DNA of 64,000 nucleotides from Mucilaginibacter cryoferens (GTDB lineage: Bacteria > Bacteroidota > Bacteroidia > Sphingobacteriales > Sphingobacteriaceae). Below, piece after piece: positions 8,523 through 17,135 of the stretch. The stretch spans positions 100,046 to 164,045 of the forward strand of contig NZ_JACHCR010000015.1 of the NCBI RefSeq assembly GCF_014205845.1, read 5' to 3'. The translations under genes were made by a program, and so were the position numbers. The notes below the pieces were generated by a model, which made no database searches, was not told the origin of the DNA, and saw nothing but the letters and a program-made list of their open reading frames with translations. The stretch's first letter is position 1. Each line of letters begins with the position of its first letter.

Positions 8523-9104
8523 TCAGTTCTTTTTCTCCTCAAAAAAATAAATCACCAACATACTTGCTGTTGTGCGGCCCAGGTTTTTGGGTGTATGGGA
8601 TATCCGGCCGTCAAACAGCATCGAATCGCCCTGATTTAATATGATCCTATCATCATTAAACTGATATTCAACCTGGCCATTCAAAACGTACTTATACTCA
8701 AATGCTTCAGTCTCCACCATAGGCCGCGATGCATCAGGCTCAAGCTCCAGTATTACTATATCTACAGTTGATTGCGTTATAGACTGTGTAAAAATTCGCT
8801 GGTAATGAAAACCCTCGGCATGTTCTTTCTCGAAATGTTCGTACTCGCTTTTGCGCTTTACTAAAACCGGCACCGGGTTGTCTCTCGACCTGATATTTTT
8901 AAAAAACTCGTTCATATCTACCTCCAGTGCCTTAATAATATCTATTAACACAATAAGCGACGGTATGGTGCGGCTGTTCTCAATCTGCGATATTAAGCCT
9001 TTGCTTACATTAGCCCTTATTGCCAGCTCTTGAACTGTAATGTTTTTTTCCCTGCGGCGTTCCTTTATGCTATTACTGATCTGTATCAGTATATCCTCTT
9101 CCAT
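8523..9104 (-). CDS. XRE-family regulator with C-terminal cupin domain
   Basis: The chosen start at 9104 (MEEDILIQISNSIKERRREK) gives 193 aa; the frame is open 18 codons further but that part is not family-like. Residues about 6-60 are an XRE helix-turn-helix (TVQELAIRANVSKGLISQIE). Residues about 115-185 form a cupin barrel with FEYKYVLNGQVEYQF and QGDSMLFDGRISH. Such proteins sense small ligands through the cupin and bind palindromic operators. It stands alone between the phosphonatase-like operon and the divergent PhnZ-like gene. A half-palindrome at its own promoter suggests autoregulation. I infer it controls the whole phosphonate locus. Confidence 0.85.
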   Translation of the reverse strand: MEEDILIQISNSIKERRREKNITVQELAIRANVSKGLISQIENSRTIPSLIVLIDIIKALEVDMNEFFKNIRSRDNPVPVLVKRKSEYEHFEKEHAEGFHYQRIFTQSITQSTVDIVILELEPDASRPMVETEAFEYKYVLNGQVEYQFNDDRIILNQGDSMLFDGRISHTPKNLGRTTASMLVIYFFEEKKN

Positions 9105-9107
9105 TAT

Positions 9108-9124
9108 GTTTAGTATTGGTACAC
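9108..9124 (-). promoter_or_regulatory. Degenerate operator copy at the regulator promoter
   Basis: GTTTAGTATTGGTACAC shares the left arm and core of the palindrome at 8388-8404 (read on the other strand) while its right arm has decayed. It begins four bases upstream of the regulator ATG, a position suited to autorepression. Confidence 0.45.
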
Positions 9125-9341
9125 TTTTGCAAAGTATGAAAAAATGACAAGTCTCCAAAGCTCATGAAAGGGACTTTAAATTGAATGAAGACTCACCTGG
9201 GTTTATTTTATTACGATACGTCGCGCTATTTTTAGCGATGGTCGCGTAAAAATACCGAAATAACGCAAATCAAAAAACTCGCTCTTCAGGCATCGGGAGA
9301 CTTTTTTCACAAACATTTAATAATATCATAACCTGTATCTG

Positions 9342-9360
9342 TTTAATTTGCAATATTAAA
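9342..9360 (+). promoter_or_regulatory. Operator-like palindrome before the PhnZ-like gene
   Basis: TTTAATTTGCAATATTAAA is a 6-bp inverted repeat with a 7-bp centre, ending 10 bp before the ATG at 9371. Its right half GCAATATTAAA differs in one base from GCAATACTAAA at the phosphonatase-like promoter. Confidence 0.45.
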
Positions 9361-9370
9361 TCTATCAACT

Positions 9371-9955
9371 ATGACATATTCCGCTTATAACCCGCAGGCT
9401 GTGGTGAAAGAAGTATTTTCACTTTACGAAAAATTTGGAGATGAAGACTATATAGGCGAGCCCGTTTCCCAAGTGGAGCACATGTCGCAGGCAGCCGCTT
9501 TGGCGCAAGCCGAAGGTTATGATGACGAGGTGGTACTGGCTGCTTTTTTTCATGATATTGGTCATTTATGTGCCGAAGCAGGTGAAGCCGAAAGTATGAA
9601 TGGCATGGGTAATGTTGACCATGAACAAATAGGTGCCGACTTTTTGCTGGAACGTGGCTTTTCTGAACGTGTAGCTAACCTGGTACAGGGCCATGTAATA
9701 GCCAAAAGATACCTTACCTATAAATACCCGGAGTATTATAACCGCCTCTCTGATGCCAGCAAAGCCACCCTCAATTTCCAGGGCGGCGTAATGAGCGCAG
9801 CTGAGGCCGCTGATTTTGAGCTCAATCCGGATGCTGAGTTGATAGTGAGACTACGATACTGGGATGATATGGCAAAAGAGATCAATACCCCCGTAGACAA
9901 TATTGGTTATTTAAAAAACATCGCCCTTAACCATCTGCTACAGGTTAACCCTTAA
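9371..9955 (+). CDS. PhnZ-like HD-domain oxygenase (TIGR03276, phosphonate-associated)
   Basis: PhnZ is a mixed-valence di-iron enzyme that cleaves the C-P bond of (R)-1-hydroxy-2-aminoethylphosphonate, giving glycine and phosphate. The 194-aa protein keeps every residue I can place from marine PhnZ: Tyr27 and Glu30 of the substrate lid (YIGEPVSQVEH), iron ligands His37, His61-Asp62 (FFHDIGHL), His84, His108 and Asp165 or Asp166 (RYWDD), plus His65 and Lys112. It is transcribed away from the regulator and towards susC, 180 bp ahead of it. The 2-oxoglutarate dioxygenase PhnY, which makes the PhnZ substrate, is not in the window. Confidence 0.85.
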   Translation: MTYSAYNPQAVVKEVFSLYEKFGDEDYIGEPVSQVEHMSQAAALAQAEGYDDEVVLAAFFHDIGHLCAEAGEAESMNGMGNVDHEQIGADFLLERGFSERVANLVQGHVIAKRYLTYKYPEYYNRLSDASKATLNFQGGVMSAAEAADFELNPDAELIVRLRYWDDMAKEINTPVDNIGYLKNIALNHLLQVNP

Positions 9956-9975
9956 AACCACCTTGTTAAGTTTCT

Positions 9976-10002
9976 GTAACGGAGATGTGATATTTCCGTT
10001 AC
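9976..10002 (+). terminator. Hairpin after the PhnZ-like gene
   Basis: GTAACGGA (9976-9983) pairs with TCCGTTAC (9995-10002) across an 11-nt loop. It is followed by AAAAACC and not by a U-run, so it is at best a weak terminator or attenuator between the PhnZ-like gene and susC. Confidence 0.4.
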
Positions 10003-10040
10003 AAAAACCATCTGCTTAACACTGAGTGAACAAAAGCTTA

Positions 10041-10097
10041 AGTATTGCTTAATACTAAATTGGTTTACTAATAATAAACAAAGTTTAGTATTGCTAC
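10041..10097 (+). promoter_or_regulatory. Two operator-like copies upstream of susC
   Basis: AGTATTGCTTAATACT (10041-10056) is a 6-bp inverted repeat. GTTTAGTATTGCTAC (10083-10097) matches 14 of 15 positions of the site at the regulator promoter (GTTTAGTATTGGTAC). Both lie within 100 bp upstream of the susC ATG at 10136, tying the transporter to the phosphonate genes. Confidence 0.55.
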
Positions 10098-10135
10098 ATG
10101 AAAAAAAGCAATTCTTCACCCTTAAATTTTAACAG

Positions 10136-13100
10136 ATGAACAAGTTTTACCAGAGATTAAAAACCGTTATTACGGTTTTGTTATTTTGTATTGCGCCATC
10201 TATATTATTGGCACAAAGCAAAATAAGCGGTACAGTTACCGACGAAAACCACTTACCAATACCCGGGGTGAGTGTACGCATTAAAGATCAAAACAAAGGT
10301 ACGGTTACCGATATTGAGGGCCGCTACTTTATTTCGGCAAGTGCCGGCCAAACGCTTTCATTTTCGTTTATTGGCTACACATCAAAATCTGTTGTAGTTG
10401 CAGATAAAGCCATCATAAACGTAAACTTAACCGGCGACAACAAAACATTAAATGAAGTAGTTGTTACCGCCCTTGGTGTTAAAAAAGAAACCAGGCGTAT
10501 TGGTTATGCCATACAAACTGTACAAGGCGATGCCTTAACTACAGCCCGCGACCCCAACCCGATTACAGGTTTAATTGGTAAAGTTGCAGGTGTATCGGTA
10601 GGTCCATCTGCCGAACTTTTGGGTAATCCTAACGTATTGATAAGGGGTAACCAGGTATCATTATATGTAGTAGATGGTTTCCCTATCAATACAGATACCT
10701 ATAACATCAGCCCCGACGATATTGAAAGCTATACAGTATTAAAAGGCCCCGCCGCTGCTGCACTTTATGGTAACCGAGCATCATATGGTGCAATTTTAAT
10801 TACTACCAAAAAAGGCGAAAAAAATAAAAAAGGCCTAACGGTTGATATCAACAGCAGTACTGTATTAAATAAAGGCTTTTTAGCTTTCCCCCGCACCCAA
10901 AACTCTTACGGACCAGGTGAAAATACCTTTTATGAGTTTGTTAATGGTAAAGGTGGTGCACCGGGCGGCGTTGATGGTGATTACGACGTATGGGGACCAT
11001 ATTTTGCTGGCCAGTTAATACCACAATACGATAGCCCGGTTATTAATGGTGTGCGCCAGGGTACCCCTTGGGTAGCCAGAGGTAAAGACAACCTGAAAAA
11101 CTTTTTACAAACAGGAGTTCAAACCAACAATAACATTGCTATTGGTTCGGTAGGTGATAATTATGTAACCCGTTTTTCCGTTTCGCAGCAACATCAAACC
11201 AGCTATATACCTTCACAATACCTGGATATAGCTAATGCAAACTTTTATGCTTCATTTACACCTACTCCTAAATTAACATTTGAAGGTAATATCGATTTCA
11301 ACAGGCAATCAACAGATAATTTCCCGGATGTTCAGTATGGCCCCAATAGTATCATTTACAATATAGCAATCTGGACAGGTGCCGACTGGAACGTTAACGC
11401 ACCCGATATTAAAGCTATCTGGCAGCCGGGTAAAGTAGGTGTTCAATCCCAATTTGAGGAATATCAACGTTACCATAATCCTTATTTGCTAACACAGAAA
11501 TGGACCCGTGGCCATTACAAAAATGACACCTACGGTTATCTTTCTGGTACTTATAAGTTCAACAGTAACTTAAACCTGAGATTGCGTTCACAAATTGATA
11601 CCTATAATATTTTACGTACGGAAGACCTGCCGTTTTCGGCCCACCCTTACGGCCGCGAAGGCAATGAAGGTGATTACCGCGAAGACCGTCGTAACCTGTT
11701 TGATAATAACACCGAGTTAATATTAAACTATAACTACACCATCAAAAACTTTTTAAACCTTTCTGGTTTGGTTGGTTCAAACCTGCGTAACTTCAGTTAC
11801 AATTCAAGCTGGACCTCTACAGATTACTTAAACGTGCCAGAGGTTTACGCTTTCAGCAACTCTAAAAACCCTATTCAGTCTACAAGCTTTACTTCGGGAG
11901 AACGGGTATTTAGTTACTATGCATCATTAGATGCATCATTTGGCAAATATGCTACCTTATCGGGCACATTCAGAAATGATAAATCAAGTGCATTTCAAAA
12001 CGTTACCTCATACAGCTATCCAAGTGTATCGGTTGCAACTGTAATTTCAGATTACATTAAGCTTCCGGAAGCTATCTCTTTCTTAAAAGCTCGCGGTTCA
12101 TTTGCAAGTATCAAATTTGATGCATCAAGTTCAACCATCGGCCCTGCTCCTTTTAGTTCAATAACAGCTTTGGGAGGCTCACCAAACACCAGTAATCCAC
12201 TATTTACCAATCCTTTGGGTTACGGTTCTACATACACATCACCATACAACGGACCAAATTACTCGCTTAATACCTCATATACTATAGGCAAGCCATATAA
12301 CTCACAGGCAGCCGGTTATGCCTCCGATTATCTTTATCAACCAAATATCAAAACGCTTAAACGCTTAAATTACGAAGAAGGTTTTGACATTAAGTTTTTA
12401 CAGAATCGCTTAGGCTTTAGTGCTACAGCTTTTCAATACATAGACGGTCCACAAATATTGGCTAACGCCATATCGCCGGCAACCGGATATACTACCGAAT
12501 ATCTAAACGCTTTAAAAACTAAAAAAACAGGTTATGAAGGGTCGTTAGAGGGTACACCTATTAAAAACCTTGGAGGCTTTACCTGGAATATATTAGTTAA
12601 CGTATCAACGTTTAAAGAAATATATACCGAGTTACCTCAAGGCCAGGGCACCTACAACGTATTTTTCCACGCGGGAGACAGGGTTGATAAACTTTATGGA
12701 AGCGCATTTGTAAGAACACCTCAGGGACAAATAATTAACGATGCTGCCGGCAAACCATTGGCTTTACCAGTTGCCCAATACCTGGGTAACGAGAATGCTA
12801 AATACAACTGGAGCATTGCCAATAAAATACGTTACAAAAACCTGAGCATGGGCTTTCAGTTTGATGGCCAGGTTGGCGGTGTTATCATCGATTATATGCA
12901 CAACAAAACCATGCGTGGTGGTTCTAACATCGAAACCGCTACAGGTGCACTTGGAGCCGCACGCTACCAGGATTGGAAAAACTTTGGCGTAGCAGGTTAT
13001 AACGGCACATACGTTGGCCAGGGCGTAACTGTATCAAATGGCGCTGCTATCAACTACGATTCAAACACCGGTGCCGTATTAAACTACAGTGCATTACAAT

Positions 13101-13420
13101 ACTCACCTAATAAACAAACTGCGTTCGTTCAGGATTATGCGAGTAAATACTATGGTGTTGATGAATCAAACCTGATGAGCAAAACATTTAGCAAATTACG
13201 CGAAGTAACTTTCTCTTACGATTTCCCTAAAGACTGGTTGCAAAAAAGCTTTATTCAAAAGATCTCTGCGTCTCTTTACGGCCGTAACTTATTATATTTC
13301 TATAAAGACAAACGCTTTAAAGATGTGGATCTGGACCAATATAACGGCGCCCAGGCTTCAACTGTATTGCAATCGCCAACAGTACGCAGCTACGGCTTTA
13401 ACTTGAATTTATCATTCTAA
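10136..13420 (+). CDS. SusC/RagA-type TonB-dependent outer membrane transporter (phosphorus locus)
   Basis: This 1094-aa beta-barrel imports a solute across the outer membrane with TonB energy, under a SusD lid. A signal peptide ends near residue 26 (LLAQ). Residues about 29-105 are the carboxypeptidase-regulatory-like domain (ISGTVTDENHLPIPGVSV). Next come a TonB-box-like LNEVVVTALGVKKE and the plug domain with VLKGPAAAALYGNRAS. The chain ends in an aromatic barrel strand (FNLNLSF). No STN domain is present, so control is not through a FecR/sigma pair; the operator copies upstream point to the XRE-cupin regulator. SusD begins 7 bp after its stop. The substrate is inferred from neighbours to be a phosphonate or phosphodiester. 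Confidence 0.93.
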   Translation: MNKFYQRLKTVITVLLFCIAPSILLAQSKISGTVTDENHLPIPGVSVRIKDQNKGTVTDIEGRYFISASAGQTLSFSFIGYTSKSVVVADKAIINVNLTGDNKTLNEVVVTALGVKKETRRIGYAIQTVQGDALTTARDPNPITGLIGKVAGVSVGPSAELLGNPNVLIRGNQVSLYVVDGFPINTDTYNISPDDIESYTVLKGPAAAALYGNRASYGAILITTKKGEKNKKGLTVDINSSTVLNKGFLAFPRTQNSYGPGENTFYEFVNGKGGAPGGVDGDYDVWGPYFAGQLIPQYDSPVINGVRQGTPWVARGKDNLKNFLQTGVQTNNNIAIGSVGDNYVTRFSVSQQHQTSYIPSQYLDIANANFYASFTPTPKLTFEGNIDFNRQSTDNFPDVQYGPNSIIYNIAIWTGADWNVNAPDIKAIWQPGKVGVQSQFEEYQRYHNPYLLTQKWTRGHYKNDTYGYLSGTYKFNSNLNLRLRSQIDTYNILRTEDLPFSAHPYGREGNEGDYREDRRNLFDNNTELILNYNYTIKNFLNLSGLVGSNLRNFSYNSSWTSTDYLNVPEVYAFSNSKNPIQSTSFTSGERVFSYYASLDASFGKYATLSGTFRNDKSSAFQNVTSYSYPSVSVATVISDYIKLPEAISFLKARGSFASIKFDASSSTIGPAPFSSITALGGSPNTSNPLFTNPLGYGSTYTSPYNGPNYSLNTSYTIGKPYNSQAAGYASDYLYQPNIKTLKRLNYEEGFDIKFLQNRLGFSATAFQYIDGPQILANAISPATGYTTEYLNALKTKKTGYEGSLEGTPIKNLGGFTWNILVNVSTFKEIYTELPQGQGTYNVFFHAGDRVDKLYGSAFVRTPQGQIINDAAGKPLALPVAQYLGNENAKYNWSIANKIRYKNLSMGFQFDGQVGGVIIDYMHNKTMRGGSNIETATGALGAARYQDWKNFGVAGYNGTYVGQGVTVSNGAAINYDSNTGAVLNYSALQYSPNKQTAFVQDYASKYYGVDESNLMSKTFSKLREVTFSYDFPKDWLQKSFIQKISASLYGRNLLYFYKDKRFKDVDLDQYNGAQASTVLQSPTVRSYGFNLNLSF

Positions 13421-13427
13421 TTAACAG

Positions 13428-15008
13428 ATGAATATGAAAAAGATATTTAAACTTTACCTGCTTCCGGCATTTATGATACTGGCAGTAACCAGCTGTAAAA
13501 AAAGCTTCCAGGATTTAACGGTAAACACCAACGTACCAAACTCGGTTCCGGCTTCTCTGCTTTTTACAGGTTTATTAAGCAGCATGGTAGAAATGCCCGA
13601 TAACTCAAAAGAGATCTATTGCCAGTATTATCTTTATAACTACGATTATTACGGCAATAACCGTTACGATTTTGGTAGCGGCGATAACTATTATACTAAC
13701 CTTAAAAACGTTTTGGCGATGGAAGATCAGGCATTAAAAGCCGGGCAGCCAGCACTAAATCAATACAGCGCGATCGCTAAATTCTTCAAAGCCTATTTTT
13801 TTAGTAAAATGAGTATGGAAGAAGGCGATATCCCTATGACTCAAGCTTTGCAAGGTTTAAAAAACCTCACCCCTGCTTATGATACTCAAAAAGCGGTTAT
13901 GATACAATCACTGGCCTGGTTAGAAAGCGCAAACAGCGATTTGACTACGCTTATAGCTGCACAAAGCGATCCGCTTAAAGGTGATATTTATTTTGGTGGT
14001 GATTTGTTGAAATGGCAACAAGTGGTAAATACCTTCAGGATAAGGTTATTAGTACAACTAAGCAAAAAAACTGCCGATATTGATGTTGTTGCACAGTTTG
14101 CGGCCATTGTTAATAACCCAACAAAATATCCGTTAATGGCTAGCGCCGCCGATAATTTACAATATGTGTTTATTTCGCCAAGCAACTACTATCCACAAAC
14201 ACCAGATAACTTTGGTCAAAGTGGTTCAAGGCAAAATACATCATCTACCTATATTGGCATGCTTACCAATTTAAAAGATCCACGTGTTTATGTAACTGCC
14301 GAGCCTGCACGCTATGCTGTTGATACCTTAAAACAAAGCCCAACTTCATTTTCATCATTCATAGGTGCCGATCCGGGTTTGGATTTAGGGGTAATGTATA
14401 ACAATGCAGGGCTACAGAGATATTCATTCCTTAACCGTAAACGCTATTACTCTACCTATACCGGCGAACCAAGCATTCAGGTAGGCTATGCCGAATTGAT
14501 GTTTAATATTGCCGAAGGTATTAACCGTGGTTGGGTAGCAGGCAATGCCGATTCTTATTATCAAAAAGGTATTCAGGCATCATTTGATTATTATGGCATC
14601 CCAACAACTACAGGTACATTTACGGCATACTTTTATCGCCCGGGCTCAAAAAGCACTGCAGATTTAAGTAACTATGATACTTACCCTATCACCGTTAACT
14701 TTGCTAACTATTATGCGCAACCCAGTGTTAAATACACGCCCGATGCAGCAGGTTTAAACAAAATTTTACAACAAAAATACCTGGCATTGTTCCGTCACTC
14801 TGGTTTAGAGTCGTATTTTACCTACCGTCGTACCGGTGTGCCAACCTTTACAACTGGCCCTGGTACAGGCAATAGCGGCCGTATAGCATCACGCTTCCAG
14901 TACCCGCAGGCAGAGCGCACTTCAAATACCGACAACTACAATAAAGCATTGGCCAGCCAGTTTGGTGGTAACGATGATATTAACGGTATCATGTACATTC
15001 TTAAATAA
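13428..15008 (+). CDS. SusD/RagB-family nutrient-binding outer membrane lipoprotein
   Basis: Partner of the preceding SusC; it forms the lid that captures substrate at the cell surface. The lipobox VTSC puts the acylated cysteine at 23, followed by KKSFQDL. Length 526 aa. The body is rich in Tyr and Asn, with TPR-like helices (for example GYAELMFNIAEGINRGW), and resembles the SusD-like_2 branch rather than classical starch SusD. A second ATG two codons in is an equally good start. The gene is followed by a strong terminator, so the downstream enzyme genes depend on read-through or a promoter of their own. Confidence 0.9.
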   Translation: MNMKKIFKLYLLPAFMILAVTSCKKSFQDLTVNTNVPNSVPASLLFTGLLSSMVEMPDNSKEIYCQYYLYNYDYYGNNRYDFGSGDNYYTNLKNVLAMEDQALKAGQPALNQYSAIAKFFKAYFFSKMSMEEGDIPMTQALQGLKNLTPAYDTQKAVMIQSLAWLESANSDLTTLIAAQSDPLKGDIYFGGDLLKWQQVVNTFRIRLLVQLSKKTADIDVVAQFAAIVNNPTKYPLMASAADNLQYVFISPSNYYPQTPDNFGQSGSRQNTSSTYIGMLTNLKDPRVYVTAEPARYAVDTLKQSPTSFSSFIGADPGLDLGVMYNNAGLQRYSFLNRKRYYSTYTGEPSIQVGYAELMFNIAEGINRGWVAGNADSYYQKGIQASFDYYGIPTTTGTFTAYFYRPGSKSTADLSNYDTYPITVNFANYYAQPSVKYTPDAAGLNKILQQKYLALFRHSGLESYFTYRRTGVPTFTTGPGTGNSGRIASRFQYPQAERTSNTDNYNKALASQFGGNDDINGIMYILK

Positions 15009-15033
15009 CCAAACATAATTATAGCATCAATTA

Positions 15034-15064
15034 ATAAAGGCTCCTAACCGGGGCCTTTATTTTT
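15034..15064 (+). terminator. Rho-independent terminator after susD
   Basis: ATAAAGGCTCC (15034-15044) pairs with GGGGCCTTTAT (15050-15060) with one G-U pair and a 5-nt loop, followed by TTTT. Confidence 0.8.
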
Positions 15065-15077
15065 AACCCAAAAACCT

Positions 15078-16175
15078 ATGAAAAAGCTCATTGTAATTTT
15101 ATTGCTTGCTGCATCTTTTAGCAACCTGTTTGCCCAGCAGCACAAAACCCAAAACGTTATTATTGTAACCATTGATGGCCTGCGCTGGCAGGAAGTTTTC
15201 CGCGGTGCCGACTCAGCCCTTATCAACTCCAACGATACCCAGGATAAGGATGTCGTGCGTAAAAACTTCTGGACTGCCGATGTTACCGAGCGCCGTAAAA
15301 AACTAATGCCTTTTATATGGTCGGCAGTTGTTGAGCAGGGGCAGCTATATGGCAACCGCGATAAAGGCAGTAAGGACGAAGTAGCTAACCCGTACCATTT
15401 CTCGTACCCGGGCTATAATGAGATATTTACCGGCTTTGCCGCCCCCAAAATGAACACCAATGAGCCGGTTACTAACCCTAACATGAACTTGCTGGAGTTT
15501 TTAAATAAACAAAAAGGTTTCGAAAACAAGGTGGCCACATTTGCATCATGGGAAAGATTTACCCAGATATTAAATGCACCACGCTCTGGTATGCTCATAA
15601 ACGCCGGCTTTATGCCTTTAAGTGTGCCGGGGATGAACGACCGTTTGCAACACCTTAATGAATTACAATTAGAGGCGCCACGTTACATCAGTGACTCTAC
15701 AAGGATTGACTTTTTAACTTTTGAGTTTGCCAAAACATACCTCAAACAATTTAAGCCACGTGCTTTATATCTTTCTTTTGACGAGCCAGACGACCTTGCT
15801 CACGCAGGTAACTATAAATTTTATCTGGATCGTGTACACCAGGAAGATGCCTTTATAAGGCAACTGTGGAATTATATTCAAACCAACCCTACCTATAAAG
15901 ATAAAACCACCCTAATACTCACCTGCGATCATGGCCGTGGCGATGTACCTTTAACTAAATGGCACGATCACGGAAGTGATGTAGCACATTCTGAACAAAC
16001 CTGGTTTGCTGTTATTGGCCCCGATTCGCCTGCGGCCGGCGAAATGACACTACCCGTAACTACCTATCATAAACAGCTGGCACAAACTATTGCCAACCTG
16101 TTGGGCTTAGATTTTAAGGCCGCCGCAGGGCACCAGGTTGGTGACCCCATAAAAAGTGTTACCACAGGAAAATAA
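15078..16175 (+). CDS. Secreted alkaline-phosphatase-superfamily enzyme
   Basis: A 365-aa protein with a signal peptide (cut near residue 20, LFAQ). The metal-site pattern of alkaline phosphatase and nucleotide pyrophosphatase enzymes is visible: Asp33 (VTIDGLRW), Asp238 and His242 (DDLAH), Asp284-His285 (LTCDHGRGD) and His304 (DVAHSEQTW). Where phosphodiesterases of this fold have a Thr or Ser nucleophile a few residues before a TG pair, the sequence is SYPGYNEIFTG (109-119). By eye this puts Glu115 or Asn114 at that place, with Ser109 as a possible alternative. Bacteroidota homologues are often labelled phosphoglyceromutase or sulfatase-like. Its place between SusD and GDPD suggests it trims imported phosphorus compounds in the periplasm. 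Confidence 0.75.
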   Translation: MKKLIVILLLAASFSNLFAQQHKTQNVIIVTIDGLRWQEVFRGADSALINSNDTQDKDVVRKNFWTADVTERRKKLMPFIWSAVVEQGQLYGNRDKGSKDEVANPYHFSYPGYNEIFTGFAAPKMNTNEPVTNPNMNLLEFLNKQKGFENKVATFASWERFTQILNAPRSGMLINAGFMPLSVPGMNDRLQHLNELQLEAPRYISDSTRIDFLTFEFAKTYLKQFKPRALYLSFDEPDDLAHAGNYKFYLDRVHQEDAFIRQLWNYIQTNPTYKDKTTLILTCDHGRGDVPLTKWHDHGSDVAHSEQTWFAVIGPDSPAAGEMTLPVTTYHKQLAQTIANLLGLDFKAAAGHQVGDPIKSVTTGK

Positions 16176-16204
16176 TTTTTAATAATAAAATACACCGTAA
16201 TTTA

Positions 16205-17023
16205 ATGCGCATCTTCTTAGCACTCCCAATACTTGCCATGCTGTCTGTAACAGATGGCTGGCAACCTAATGCAGCCCCAAAATCAAAACATAAATTTATA
16301 GTAGCGTCTCATCGCGGCGACCACATCATCTACCCCGAAAACACGCTGGCGGCCTACCAGGAAGCCATTAAAAACGAGGCTGATTATGTGGAGATAGACC
16401 TACGCACTACCAAAGATGGCGAACTGGTAAGCATGCACGATGGCCTGGTAAACCGCATGACCAATGGCAAAGGCAACATCAAAGACCAAACACTTGCAGA
16501 ATTGGAACAACTGATAATAAGAAGCAGGGATACCACCGATAAAACCGTATACCGTATCCCCACCTTTAAACAGATACTCGCGGCTTGTAAAAACAAGATC
16601 AACATTTACCTTGATTTTAAAGCTGCCGACCCGGAGCAGGCCTACCAAATGATAAAACAATATGGTATGGAAAAGCAGGTATTGGTTTATATTAACAGCC
16701 CTGATCAATTTACCGGCTGGCGCAAAGCAGCACCACAAATGCCCCTGATGCTCAGCATGCCCGATAGTGTTAAAAACACAACCGCCATGACCCGTTTTAT
16801 AGAACAACATCACCCCGACATCCTCGACGGTTCTTACAGCCAGTACACTAACGAGATGGTTACCCTTGCAGCGCAATATCACATCCCTGTTTGGCCCGAT
16901 ATTCAAAGTGCCGGCGAAGGCCCCAACGATTGGAACAAAGCACAGGATAAAGGCCTGCGCGGCCTGCAAACAGACCACCCGGCTGCACTGGTGAAGTTTT
17001 TGAAAGAAAAGGGGTTGAGGTAA
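16205..17023 (+). CDS. Secreted glycerophosphodiester phosphodiesterase (GDPD)
   Basis: GDPD enzymes hydrolyse deacylated phospholipids (glycerophosphodiesters) to glycerol-3-phosphate and an alcohol. The 272-aa protein starts with a signal-like hydrophobic stretch (2-16) and has the family's catalytic set: His36-Arg37-Gly38, Glu45-Asn46 (PENTL), Glu63 and Asp65 (VEIDL), and His78-Asp79 (SMHDG). It starts 29 bp after the phosphatase-fold gene and probably shares its transcript. With the phospholipase C it gives the locus two routes to phospholipid head groups. A bidirectional-looking terminator follows. Confidence 0.9.
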   Translation: MRIFLALPILAMLSVTDGWQPNAAPKSKHKFIVASHRGDHIIYPENTLAAYQEAIKNEADYVEIDLRTTKDGELVSMHDGLVNRMTNGKGNIKDQTLAELEQLIIRSRDTTDKTVYRIPTFKQILAACKNKINIYLDFKAADPEQAYQMIKQYGMEKQVLVYINSPDQFTGWRKAAPQMPLMLSMPDSVKNTTAMTRFIEQHHPDILDGSYSQYTNEMVTLAAQYHIPVWPDIQSAGEGPNDWNKAQDKGLRGLQTDHPAALVKFLKEKGLR

Positions 17024-17088
17024 AAAAGCAGCAATTACCAACTATAGTGTGATTATAGCTTAATTGCAAACTTCCCCTAACAAAAACA

Positions 17089-17113
17089 GCCCTTCGCTAA
17101 CCAGGCGAAGGGC
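17089..17113. terminator. Terminator between convergent GDPD and HmuY-like genes
   Basis: GCCCTTCGC / GCGAAGGGC are perfect 9-bp arms around a 7-nt loop. It sits between two convergent stop codons (17023 and 17136) and can serve both strands. Confidence 0.75.
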
Positions 17114-17135
17114 ATTGTTAACCAACTAAAAAACA

